Shown here: positions 7,300 to 15,046 of the stretch, piece by piece
How positions within the stretch are numbered: position 1 is the stretch's first letter
How the letters are laid out: each line of letters opens with the position of its first letter
DNA from: Microcoleus sp. bin48.metabat.b7b8b9.023
Lineage (GTDB): Bacteria; Cyanobacteriota; Cyanobacteriia; Cyanobacteriales; Microcoleaceae
Assembly (NCBI RefSeq): GCF_013299185.1
Contig: NZ_JAAFKG010000066.1
Location: forward strand, 1-44,192
DNA: 44,192 bases
Direction of reading: 5' to 3'
The notes under the pieces: model-generated
Told to the model about the DNA's origin: nothing
Databases searched by the model: none
The model's input: the letters and a program-made list of their open reading frames with translations, nothing else
Made by a program: the position numbers and the translations under genes

Positions 7300-10092
7300 A
7301 TGTGGACTGTTTTAAATAACCTCTTATTCATCGGGAATTACATTCCTCACGGTCACTGTTACCTTTGGCAGCGAGAGCTTGTGGCGCTCCACATCGTGTC
7401 AGACTCGATAATTGCCATGGCTTACTATTCAATACCGCTATCGCTAATTTATTTTATCGCTCAGCGAAAAGACTTACCATTTCGCAACATTTTTTGGCTG
7501 TTTGCCGCCTTTATTATCTCCTGTGGCACTACTCATGTAATGGAAGTTTGGACGCTTTGGCATCCTGTTTATTGGGTTTCGGGCTGTCTGAAAATTATTA
7601 CCGCCGCGATTTCTGCTTACACGGCTTTTGCATTAATTCCTTTAGTTCCCCAAGCATTAACTCTCCTGAGTCCAACTCAATTAGGGATGATCGATCGCAT
7701 ACTGCAACAAGAAATCATCGAACGCCGAGAAACAGAAGCTCGCTATCAAACCTTAACTGAAGCTTCGCCGGTGGGAATATTTTATGCAGACGCTATAGGA
7801 GATTGCTTGTATGTCAACGAGCGCTGGTGTCAAATTTCGGGAATGGGCTGCGATGAAGCTTTGGGTAAAGGGTGGTTCCAAGGCATTCATCCAGACGACC
7901 GCCAGCGGGTTTTTGACCAATGGTACAGCGCCGCTGCCGAGAAATTGCCGTTTAAATCTGAGTACCGCTTTCAAGGCATCGATCGCACTAAAATCAGTTG
8001 GGTATTCGGTCAAGCTGTCGGTCAAGTTGGAGAAAATGGGAAGGTTAAAAGTTATGTTGCTACTATTACTGATATTACAGAACGCAAGCAGGTAGAAGAA
8101 GAAAATCGACTGCTCAATGAAACCCTGGAGCGTCGAGTAGTCGATCGCACTGCTCAAATTGAAATTTACAACCACAAATTGCAAAAAGAAATCGCCTACA
8201 GACAAAAAATTGCGTTCACTTTGTTAGAATTGACGCAACTGCAAAATGCAATTCTTAATAGCCCTAACTACACAATTATTTCTACCGAACCAGACGGTAC
8301 TATTAAAACATTTAATCTGGCAGCCCAGAAACTTTTAGGATATTCCTCCGAAGAAGTGGTGGGAAAATTTACACCAGCAATCATTCACGATCCTGTGGAG
8401 GTCGGTAAAAGAGCAGAAATTATTTCTCAAGAATTGGGAGTAAACATAGAGCCGGGGTTTGAGGTTTTTGTCGCCGGGGCGCGTCGGGGAATAGCTGACG
8501 AAAATGAATGGAGTTACATTCGCAAAGATGGTTCGCGGTTTCCGGTACTGCTGTCTGTGACTGCCTTATTTGACGACAACGGAAATATTAACGGTTTTTT
8601 GGGTATCGGTCAGGATATTAGCGATCGCAAACAAGCTGAAAAAGATTTCCGCGACCTCAACATTGCCTTGCAAAATGCCGTGGAAGGCATTTCGCGACTG
8701 GACATTGAGGGACGCTACGTCAATGCTAACCGAGCTTACGCTCATACCTGCGGTTACGAACCCGAAGAAATGGTCGGTATGGAATGGATACTCACCGTAC
8801 ATCCTGATGATATTGAGATGCTAATCTCAGCTTATGAGGAGATGCTAATTTCTGGCAAAGTAGACGTGGAAGCTAGAGGAGTCCGGAAAAATGGAACGTT
8901 TTTTTACAAGCAAATAACTCTGGTAAAAGCTTGCGACGCCCAAGGGACATTTAACGGTCACCACTGTTTCATGAAAGATATAACCGATCGCAAACTAACT
9001 GAAACAGCCTTGCAGGAAAGCGAATTCAAGTACAGACAAATAGTTGAATTAGCAGAAGAAGGTATTTGGGTAATTGACAGCAATTCCCTCACGACTTACG
9101 TCAATCACGCAATGGCACGAATGCTTGGCTATAGTGAAGTAGAAATGTTAGGTAGACCGATTTTTGATTTCACGGACGAACCGGAAAGAACATCAAATCT
9201 CTATCCTGTGGATCGGCGCCAGCAAGCTATTGGTGAAAAACGTGAAGTACAACTAAAAACTAAGGAGGGTAAAGATGTTTGGACTTATATTTCTACCAGT
9301 CCAGTATTCGACAATCTGGGGAATATGCTGTCTTGTTGTGCGTTGGTTTACAACATTACAGACCGCAAAGAAGCAGAGCAGCAAATGCTGCAACTTACAG
9401 AAGATTTGAAGCGTTCTAACGAGGAACTAGAACAATTTGCTTATGTGGCTTCCCACGATTTGCAAGAACCGCTCCGAGCTGTTACCAGTTACACTCAATT
9501 GCTCGCCCAGCGCTATCAAGAAAATTTGGACGATCGCGCCGATAAGTATATTAATTATATTGTTGACGGCGCGACCAGAATGCAACAATTGATTAATGAT
9601 TTGTTGGCGTATTCGCGACTGGGAACGAGGGGTCAGGAGTTTGAGCCAGCCGACTGCAATGCTGCTGTCAAGCAAAGTTTGTGCAATTTGCAAATTGCGA
9701 TCGCCGAAACCAAAGCTGCGATCGCCTGCGACGAGATGCCAACGGTGATGGCAGATGAATCTCAACTGGTGCAATTATTCCAAAATTTGATCGCCAACGG
9801 CATCAAATTTTGCCGCGAAGACATCCCGTTCATTCAGATCGCAGCCCAAAGGCAAGAGGGCGAATGGCTGTTCAGCGTCCGCGATCGGGGCATTGGCATC
9901 GCCCCTGAGTATGCCGATCGCATTTTTATCATTTTTCAACGCCTGCACGGACGCCGCGAATATTCCGGTACTGGCATAGGCTTGGCGATGTGCAAGCGCA
10001 TTGTGGAACGCCATGGCGGGCGGATCTGGGTGGAATCTCAGGAGGGAAAAGGAGCGACTTTTTACTTCACTATTCCTATAATTAATAGCTGA
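7300..10092 (+). CDS. Ethylene-receptor-like PAS histidine kinase
   Basis: Membrane sensor kinase of 930 residues. The first ~120 residues match the ethylene-binding domain of plant ETR1 and its cyanobacterial homologues: three hydrophobic helices with Asp35, Tyr42, Cys75 and His79. The spacing is identical to ETR1 Asp25, Tyr32, Cys65 and His69, and the last two residues bind the Cu(I) cofactor (SCGTTHVMEVWTLWH). Four PAS domains follow at about 145-265, 312-455, 458-570 and 575-690, each ending in an ITDRK-type PAC tail. HisKA is of the phytochrome-like type (YVASHDLQEPLRA, phospho-acceptor His719), then HATPase to the end (RDRGIGIAP, GTGIGLAM). There is no fused receiver; the Rcp1-type regulator 50 bases downstream is the likely partner. 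In cyanobacteria such receptors have been linked to ethylene and light responses; the ligand here is inferred. Confidence 0.9.
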   Translation: MWTVLNNLLFIGNYIPHGHCYLWQRELVALHIVSDSIIAMAYYSIPLSLIYFIAQRKDLPFRNIFWLFAAFIISCGTTHVMEVWTLWHPVYWVSGCLKIITAAISAYTAFALIPLVPQALTLLSPTQLGMIDRILQQEIIERRETEARYQTLTEASPVGIFYADAIGDCLYVNERWCQISGMGCDEALGKGWFQGIHPDDRQRVFDQWYSAAAEKLPFKSEYRFQGIDRTKISWVFGQAVGQVGENGKVKSYVATITDITERKQVEEENRLLNETLERRVVDRTAQIEIYNHKLQKEIAYRQKIAFTLLELTQLQNAILNSPNYTIISTEPDGTIKTFNLAAQKLLGYSSEEVVGKFTPAIIHDPVEVGKRAEIISQELGVNIEPGFEVFVAGARRGIADENEWSYIRKDGSRFPVLLSVTALFDDNGNINGFLGIGQDISDRKQAEKDFRDLNIALQNAVEGISRLDIEGRYVNANRAYAHTCGYEPEEMVGMEWILTVHPDDIEMLISAYEEMLISGKVDVEARGVRKNGTFFYKQITLVKACDAQGTFNGHHCFMKDITDRKLTETALQESEFKYRQIVELAEEGIWVIDSNSLTTYVNHAMARMLGYSEVEMLGRPIFDFTDEPERTSNLYPVDRRQQAIGEKREVQLKTKEGKDVWTYISTSPVFDNLGNMLSCCALVYNITDRKEAEQQMLQLTEDLKRSNEELEQFAYVASHDLQEPLRAVTSYTQLLAQRYQENLDDRADKYINYIVDGATRMQQLINDLLAYSRLGTRGQEFEPADCNAAVKQSLCNLQIAIAETKAAIACDEMPTVMADESQLVQLFQNLIANGIKFCREDIPFIQIAAQRQEGEWLFSVRDRGIGIAPEYADRIFIIFQRLHGRREYSGTGIGLAMCKRIVERHGGRIWVESQEGKGATFYFTIPIINS

Positions 10093-10142
10093 AGGGTCAA
10101 AGTTCAATTTTTTTTTCCTCTAATCAAAAGGATACGCCAGTT

Positions 10143-10589
10143 ATGAGCGATCGAAGCACTGTTAGACCCGTTGAGATTCTGCTGATTGAGGATTCGCCCA
10201 GCGACGCCGATTTGGCAATAGAAGCCTTCGGCCAGGGTAAAATATTGAATAACTTACATTTTGTGGAGGATGGAGTTGAAGCAATCAAGTTTTTACACAA
10301 AACAGCACCCTACCTGGGCGTACCCCGTCCTGATTTAATTTTGCTGGATTTGAATCTGCCCAAAAAAAGTGGCGTTGAAGTGCTAGAAGAAATTAAAACT
10401 GACCCTAATTTAAAATTAATTCCTGTAGTGATTCTCACCACTTCAGCAGCTCCGGAGGATATTGCCAAGTCCTACTCGCTCCACGCCAACTGTTACATAA
10501 CTAAGCCTGTAGACTTCGTACAATTTACTAAGGTAGTCAGGTTAATTGAGGAATTCTGGCTCGCAGTCGTCAAGCTTCCTCTAAATTAA
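10143..10589 (+). CDS. Rcp1-type single-domain response regulator
   Basis: A stand-alone receiver of 148 residues with no output domain. Acidic pocket Glu16-Asp17 (LLIEDSPSD), phospho-acceptor Asp69 in LILLDLNLPKKSG, Thr99/Thr100 region, and Lys121 in CYITKPVDF. The NLPKKSG motif and the ~140-residue length are typical of the Rcp1 family, which pairs with phytochrome-type kinases. It starts 50 bases after the ethylene-receptor-like kinase, whose HisKA type normally partners Rcp1-like regulators, with an AAGGA element upstream of the ATG. Together they look like a two-gene operon. A broken relative lies at 11086-11812. Confidence 0.92.
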   Translation: MSDRSTVRPVEILLIEDSPSDADLAIEAFGQGKILNNLHFVEDGVEAIKFLHKTAPYLGVPRPDLILLDLNLPKKSGVEVLEEIKTDPNLKLIPVVILTTSAAPEDIAKSYSLHANCYITKPVDFVQFTKVVRLIEEFWLAVVKLPLN

Positions 10590-10649
10590 ACAACAGATAT
10601 TTTGCTGATGGCCAATATAAAATTTTTTCAATTTTTTAAATTCGGTATA

Positions 10650-10702
10650 GAAGGATTCACCCAGAAGATTGGGTCTGAAGCCTCCCCCTAAACTGGGGAA
10701 AT
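10650..10702. terminator. Two small hairpins after the regulator gene
   Basis: ACCCA-GAAGAT-TGGGT (10659-10674) is followed by CCCCTAAACTGGGG (about 10684-10697). They lie 60-110 bases after the stop codon at 10589. They may terminate the kinase-regulator transcript, but there is no clean T-run, so the assignment is tentative. The second hairpin also resembles the end of an IS200/IS605-type element. Confidence 0.3.
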
Positions 10703-10843
10703 CAAATAAGCTGTTCGACATTCAAACTGCACTATTTGTGTACCAGACCCCATACTGTAAGGGGTTGAGGCAATAAATCTAAATCACTAACAGCTTAAAA
10801 TGATTCATTGCTTCAATCCTCTTCTATCGACGGCTATGGGTAG

Positions 10844-10937
10844 CTGTCAACTGTCAACTGTCAACTGTCAACTGTCAACTGTCAACTGTCAACTGTCAAC
10901 TGTTAACTGTCAACTGTCAACTGTCAACTGTCAACTG
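10844..10937. repeat. GTCAACT heptamer array, about 13 units
   Basis: Thirteen and a half tandem copies of CTGTCAA (7 bp), with one unit changed to CTGTTAA near 10900. It is the longest such array in the window and lies in a 1.3-kb stretch without an intact gene. This fits the short tandemly repeated repetitive sequences known from cyanobacteria. Confidence 0.95.
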
Positions 10938-11085
10938 ATGAACCAGCAGTCCTGATATTGATAAAAAATGCAAATGTAGGCTAACTCCAAACCCCAGAGC
11001 CATTTCTCATGCCAGAATCGCAAATCGCAAATAGTATCACTTGGCTAGAAAAAGTCTGGCGAAAAGCATTTTTTTCACAAGTGGC

Positions 11086-11812
11086 ATAAGAGTGGAAGAT
11101 GGAGTTTGATACTCCCCATGCCTAAAGGCGAGGGGATTCTTGAAGAAACCATAATCGGATCTACAAAGGCGCTATCAATTCGCCGCTACTCGCTCAACTT
11201 GAATTTCTTCAAGCATTGCGTATACTTTAGTTTTTTTTGCTTTCAGAGTCCATCACTAGCCAAAAGTTACGGTACGCTCAACAACCTGCCTTTTGTTTGC
11301 CCTTTAACTATTCCGAATCAAGTCGGATATGTCCGTTGCCGGGATTGCACCGTACTAGGTTGTTTCAACACGTAGATGGTTATTCCTACTCAATCTTCTT
11401 AATCATAACATCAATTTTCGATATGTTTCATCGATCGATAGTTCGGACAGTTTTTTAACGACTCTGTAAGCGTTACAGACTAAGCCCTGGCATTTTTAAT
11501 GATTTTTTGAAACGAGCGGGCTAGACTTAAAGATTGAAAAAATAGTCAGCCCTATAGCCATCAAGGGTTTGAGATACTCGATCAGATCTAAAACTGTCCG
11601 AAGTATTGATTGATGTATGTAAAGAAATATTGAAGGCGGTTTCAACCGCTACCGACTTGGATCCGTGTCGTTAGCCCGGGGCTTGCGTTTCGCTCTTCGG
11701 TCAGCAAGGATTTTTTTCCAGCCAGAAAGTTTGTAGTGGGCGTACCCCGTCTTGATTGCATTATGCTTGACTTGAATTTGGCTAAATAAAGTGGTTTGGA
11801 AGTGTTACCAAA
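11086..11812 (+). pseudogene. Rcp1-type regulator remnant split by an IS605 relic
   Basis: Two fragments of a response regulator similar to the intact gene at 10143-10589. The left fragment ends at about 11105 and reads V-E-D-G-V in frame (11092-11106), matching residues 41-45 of the intact protein. The right fragment (about 11704-11812) reads KDFFPARKFVVGVPRLD, then IMLDLNLAK, a TAA stop, and SGLEVLP, matching LGVPRPD...LILLDLNLPKKSGVEVLEE. The DNA GGGCGTACCCCGTC is identical in both copies. Between the fragments lies an element with IS200/IS605-type ends. The stop codon at 11787-11789 and the insertion both kill the gene. The extent upstream of about 11086 is unclear. The insert sits where about 5 codons of the original would be. 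Confidence 0.75.
11106..11703 (-). mobile_element. Internally deleted IS605-type element, reversed
   Basis: Both ends match the IS200/IS605 element at 40519-42334. The right end (11106-11140 here, reverse complement) gives AGAATCCCC, a short hairpin, then GGGGAGTATCAA, as at 42301-42334. The left end (about 11630-11703) shares TGAAGGCGGTT..AACCGCTACCGACTT and the terminal CGCTCTTCGGTCA-type sequence with the other copy. Only about 600 bp separate the ends instead of 1.8 kb, and no transposase or TnpB frame survives. The two open frames of 60-90 codons inside look accidental. It could still be moved by TnpA acting in trans. Confidence 0.75.
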
Positions 11813-11908
11813 TAATAATTTTCAAGTTGCAAATGGCAGGGTCAAGAAAAAAAGTTTAAGCTGAGATTGATACGCCGTGAAAATGTTACAGCCAAAAACC
11901 TCTAAGCT

Positions 11909-13408
11909 ATGTGGATTAAGATTCTGTTAATAGAAGACAATCCCGCTGATGCTGATTTGCTTGCAGAACTTTTAGAAGTATCTGGGGGCGTTCAGTGGGA
12001 ACTCGTGTCTGTTGAGTTCCTGCATGAGGCGATCGCCCAACTGTGCAAACAAAACTTTGATATAGTATTGCTCGACCTTTCTTTGCCAGACAGCCGCGGT
12101 TTGGAAACCCTAACTCGCCTGCGAGAAGTGGCCCCCGATACAGCAATGGTGGTGATGACAGGCTTGGACGATGAGGCTATAGCCCTGGAATCAGTTCGCT
12201 TGGGAGCTCAAGATTACATTGTTAAAGGTCAAATTACTACTCCATTATTAGTGCGGACTATCCGCTACGCGATCGAACGATCGCAAACCTTCCAAATGCT
12301 GCGGGAAAGCGAGCGACGTTTTCGGGCGATTTTTGACTCTTCGTTTCAACTCACCAAGCTGCTGACTCCCGAAGGAGTCGTGCTCGAAGTCAACGAGACA
12401 GCCCTCGATTTTGCCGGAGTGCGATCGCAAGATATAGTCGGCCGCCCGATTTGGCAAATGGCGATTTGGCCTCAAACCCGAAATTTTTCCGAACAACTGC
12501 AATTTGCGATCGCCAAAGCCAGCCGCGGCGAGTTTTTCCGCAGCGAAATCGACTTGTTAGGCAAAAACGGCCAAATAGTCACAGTTGATTTCTCACTCAA
12601 ACCTGTTAAAAATGAGACAGGACAAGTTTTGCTGCTGATTGCTGAAGCCCGCGACATTAGCGATCGCAAACGCGCAGAAGCTGAAATTCTCAAAGCCCTC
12701 GCACGAGAAAAAGAACTTTCCGAACTGCGAGCCAAATTTGTCACCATGGTTTCCCACGAATTCCGCACCCCCCTGACAACCATCCAATTTTCCGCTGGAT
12801 TGCTCCAAGATTACAGCGCTAAGTGGTCAGAAGAAAAAAAATCCACTCATTTTGTGCGGATTCAACTAGCCATCAAACGCATGACAGAGTTATTAGAAGA
12901 TATCCTCGTAATTGGCAAAATAGAAGCAAACACCTTACCATTTCAACCGATTTCCTTAAACCTCGAAAAATTTTGCCGTCACCTCGTAGAAGAACAGCAG
13001 CTCAACGATAGCAACCAACATCCGATCGCCTTTATACCTGAAGGGGGCAACTGCGACGCTCAAATGGATGAAAAACTGCTGCGGCAAATGTTGGGAAACG
13101 TCCTCTCAAATGCCATCAAATATTCCCCCGCCGGCAGTTCAGTTTCCTTGCGACTCAATTGTCAAAACGGCAAAGCTGTTTTCCAGGTTCAAGATCAGGG
13201 CATCGGGATTCCCCAAGCCGATATAGAGCGGATCTTAGAAACTTTTTACCGAGCTACAAATGTCGGCACTATTTCGGGAACAGGTCTCGGTTTAGCAATT
13301 GTGAAAAGAGCCGTGGAACTTCACGACGGCAAACTGGCGATCGAGAGTCAAGAAGGAAAAGGCACAACTTTCACTATTACCTTACCTTTAATTTGTGCCA
13401 GCCAATAA
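11909..13408 (+). CDS. REC-PAS-histidine kinase
   Basis: Soluble 499-residue kinase whose input is a receiver. REC 1-120 has Asp56 in IVLLDLSLPDSRG and Lys106 in DYIVKGQ. PAS is at about 135-255, ending in the PAC motif DISDRKRAEAE. HisKA has phospho-acceptor His283 in MVSHEFRTPLTTIQFS. HATPase has N-box LSNAIKYS, G1 QDQGIGIP and G2 GTGLGLAI. The REC-first order is typical of cyanobacterial relay kinases that are switched by an upstream kinase rather than by a ligand. No membrane segment is present. It begins 100 bases after the dead regulator remnant. A 57-base purine tract follows its stop codon. Confidence 0.92.
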   Translation: MWIKILLIEDNPADADLLAELLEVSGGVQWELVSVEFLHEAIAQLCKQNFDIVLLDLSLPDSRGLETLTRLREVAPDTAMVVMTGLDDEAIALESVRLGAQDYIVKGQITTPLLVRTIRYAIERSQTFQMLRESERRFRAIFDSSFQLTKLLTPEGVVLEVNETALDFAGVRSQDIVGRPIWQMAIWPQTRNFSEQLQFAIAKASRGEFFRSEIDLLGKNGQIVTVDFSLKPVKNETGQVLLLIAEARDISDRKRAEAEILKALAREKELSELRAKFVTMVSHEFRTPLTTIQFSAGLLQDYSAKWSEEKKSTHFVRIQLAIKRMTELLEDILVIGKIEANTLPFQPISLNLEKFCRHLVEEQQLNDSNQHPIAFIPEGGNCDAQMDEKLLRQMLGNVLSNAIKYSPAGSSVSLRLNCQNGKAVFQVQDQGIGIPQADIERILETFYRATNVGTISGTGLGLAIVKRAVELHDGKLAIESQEGKGTTFTITLPLICASQ

Positions 13409-13850
13409 GCTGCTGCGCCAGAGAGAGAGGGAGAGGAAGAGAGGGAGAAGGAGAGAGGGAGAGAGGGGGAGAGGAGTTGATTAACTTTAATAGTTCATTC
13501 AAATATATAGCGGTTCTCATAAAGATGAGCTATGTCAAATTCTGCTACGATCGTCGGATTGAGAACACACACGCGCCCAGAGCCTCTTTACCGGAGTTTA
13601 ACCTCAGAAAGCTTATAGGAGGAAACAAACTATCGATTATCAATTACCAATTACCAATTACCCATTACCAGACATACATCATTTTTTGGAGAAAGGTTAT
13701 ACAATTTAAATGCAGTCCAGCTTCACGACTAAATTGTCAACTATAAGCATCCGCCACTTAACGCTCAGTTAATAACACAAACAAACAAATTTGTCAAGTG
13801 TCCTCACACAGATTTTTTGCAACAACTACTAACGAAAAGGAGCAATAACC
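13409..13850. other. Intergenic with purine tract and heptamers
   Basis: No convincing gene. Positions 13420-13476 are pure purine (GAGAGAGGGAGAGG-like, 57 bases), with a potential to form triplex or slipped structures. The dispersed word ATATAGCGGTTCTCA is at about 13505-13519. ATTACCA heptamers run from 13641 to 13670. The long open frame across this region is low-complexity translation of the purine tract and I do not call it. Confidence 0.6.
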
Positions 13851-14939
13851 GTGGCAAAGATTTTAGTAATAGAAGACGAAGAATCGATTAGAGAAAACAT
13901 TTTAGAGTTGCTGGAAGCCGAGAATTTTGAAGGCATTGGAGCGAACGACGGTAAAGTCGGCATCAAATTGGCGATCGCACAAATCCCCGATTTAATTTTG
14001 TGCGACATGATGATGCCGGAAATTGACGGTCACGGCGTCCTCAAAGCTTTGCGTTCCGACCCCATAACTGCCACAATTCCGTTTATTTTCCTCACAGCCA
14101 AAGCCGATAAAAGTGACATTCGCACTGGCATGGAAATGGGAGCAGACGATTACATTACTAAGCCTTGTACGCCACAAGAACTGCTAAAAGCAATTGCTAT
14201 TCGACTTGATAAACAGAAAACAATTAGCAAGAAATCTCAAAAAACCCTAGACGAATTACGCATTAATATTAGTATGTCGCTCCCCCACGAATTGCGGACT
14301 CCTTTGAATGCTATTCTGGGCTTTTCCGAGTTAATTTTGTCAGAATATCAGGTGTTCGAGGATTCAGACATCTTAGAAATGATCGGTCAAATTAACACTT
14401 CAGGTCATCGCTTGTATCGGCTGATTCAGAACTTTTTGCTGTATGCAGAACTGGAGATAGCAGGCACAAATCCCGAACTGCTAAAAGAAATGCGCTGTAG
14501 CCAATTTAGCTGCGTACAATCTTTGCTCACTCAAAAAGCGCTCCAGCAAGCGAAACAGGTGAATAGAACAGACGATTTACAATTAAATTTGCAGGATGCG
14601 TCGGTAGCTATTGATTCTATGAGACTTACAAAAATTGTTGAGGAACTGCTGGACAATGCCTTCAAATTTTCTTTAGAAGGAACGCCAGTTTTCTTAAGCA
14701 CTTTCGTAGAAAATGAGACTTTTATTCTGTCTGTCAAAGACCAAGGCCGCGGCATGACTCCCGATCAGATTGCACAGCTAGAAGCTTACAGGCAGTTCGA
14801 TCGCAAACTTTACCAACAACCAGGTTTGGGATTGGGCTTGGCCATTGTTCAACGCCTAGCAGAATTGCACGGAGGACAATTTAAAATAGAAAGTTTGCCA
14901 CAGCAAGAAACAATTGTTTCCGTTTTCCTGCCAATCTAA
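13851..14939 (+). CDS. REC-histidine kinase
   Basis: 362-residue soluble kinase with a GTG start. An AAAAGGAG element about 7 bases upstream supports that start. Receiver 1-118 has Asp52 in LILCDMMMPEIDG and Lys104 in DYITKPCTP. The HisKA has His146 in SLPHELRTPLNAILGFSEL. The HATPase at about 250-360 has LLDNAFKFS, DQGRGMTP and PGLGLGLAIV. There is no PAS domain between them, only about 25 residues of linker. The gene is convergent with the adenylate cyclase gene, 107 bases away. Like the previous kinase it is likely driven by another kinase through its receiver. Confidence 0.92.
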   Translation: MAKILVIEDEESIRENILELLEAENFEGIGANDGKVGIKLAIAQIPDLILCDMMMPEIDGHGVLKALRSDPITATIPFIFLTAKADKSDIRTGMEMGADDYITKPCTPQELLKAIAIRLDKQKTISKKSQKTLDELRINISMSLPHELRTPLNAILGFSELILSEYQVFEDSDILEMIGQINTSGHRLYRLIQNFLLYAELEIAGTNPELLKEMRCSQFSCVQSLLTQKALQQAKQVNRTDDLQLNLQDASVAIDSMRLTKIVEELLDNAFKFSLEGTPVFLSTFVENETFILSVKDQGRGMTPDQIAQLEAYRQFDRKLYQQPGLGLGLAIVQRLAELHGGQFKIESLPQQETIVSVFLPI

Positions 14940-15046
14940 ACAATTTGAGATTTGAGATTTGAGATTTGGGGATGATTTAGTGGAGCGGGGTTGAGATCGG
15001 GAGCATCTCATTCTTGCAAACAGACAATCTCTCCGGCTAACAAAGC
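14940..15046. repeat. GAGATTT heptamers between convergent genes
   Basis: A GAGATTT array of about 3.5 units (14944-14969) starts four bases after the stop codon of the upstream kinase. The rest of the 107-bp gap shows no clear hairpin terminator. Confidence 0.6.

Noticed and set aside
11106..11375. Short gene inside the IS605 relic
   Set aside because: Begins at the element's terminal hairpin, no ribosome binding site, no family match.
13420..13476. Purine tract as a terminator
   Set aside because: No stem is possible in a pure purine run and no T-run follows.
13159..13746. A 195-residue frame overlapping the REC-PAS kinase end
   Set aside because: It reads another frame of the kinase, then translates the GAGAGG purine tract; no start signal.
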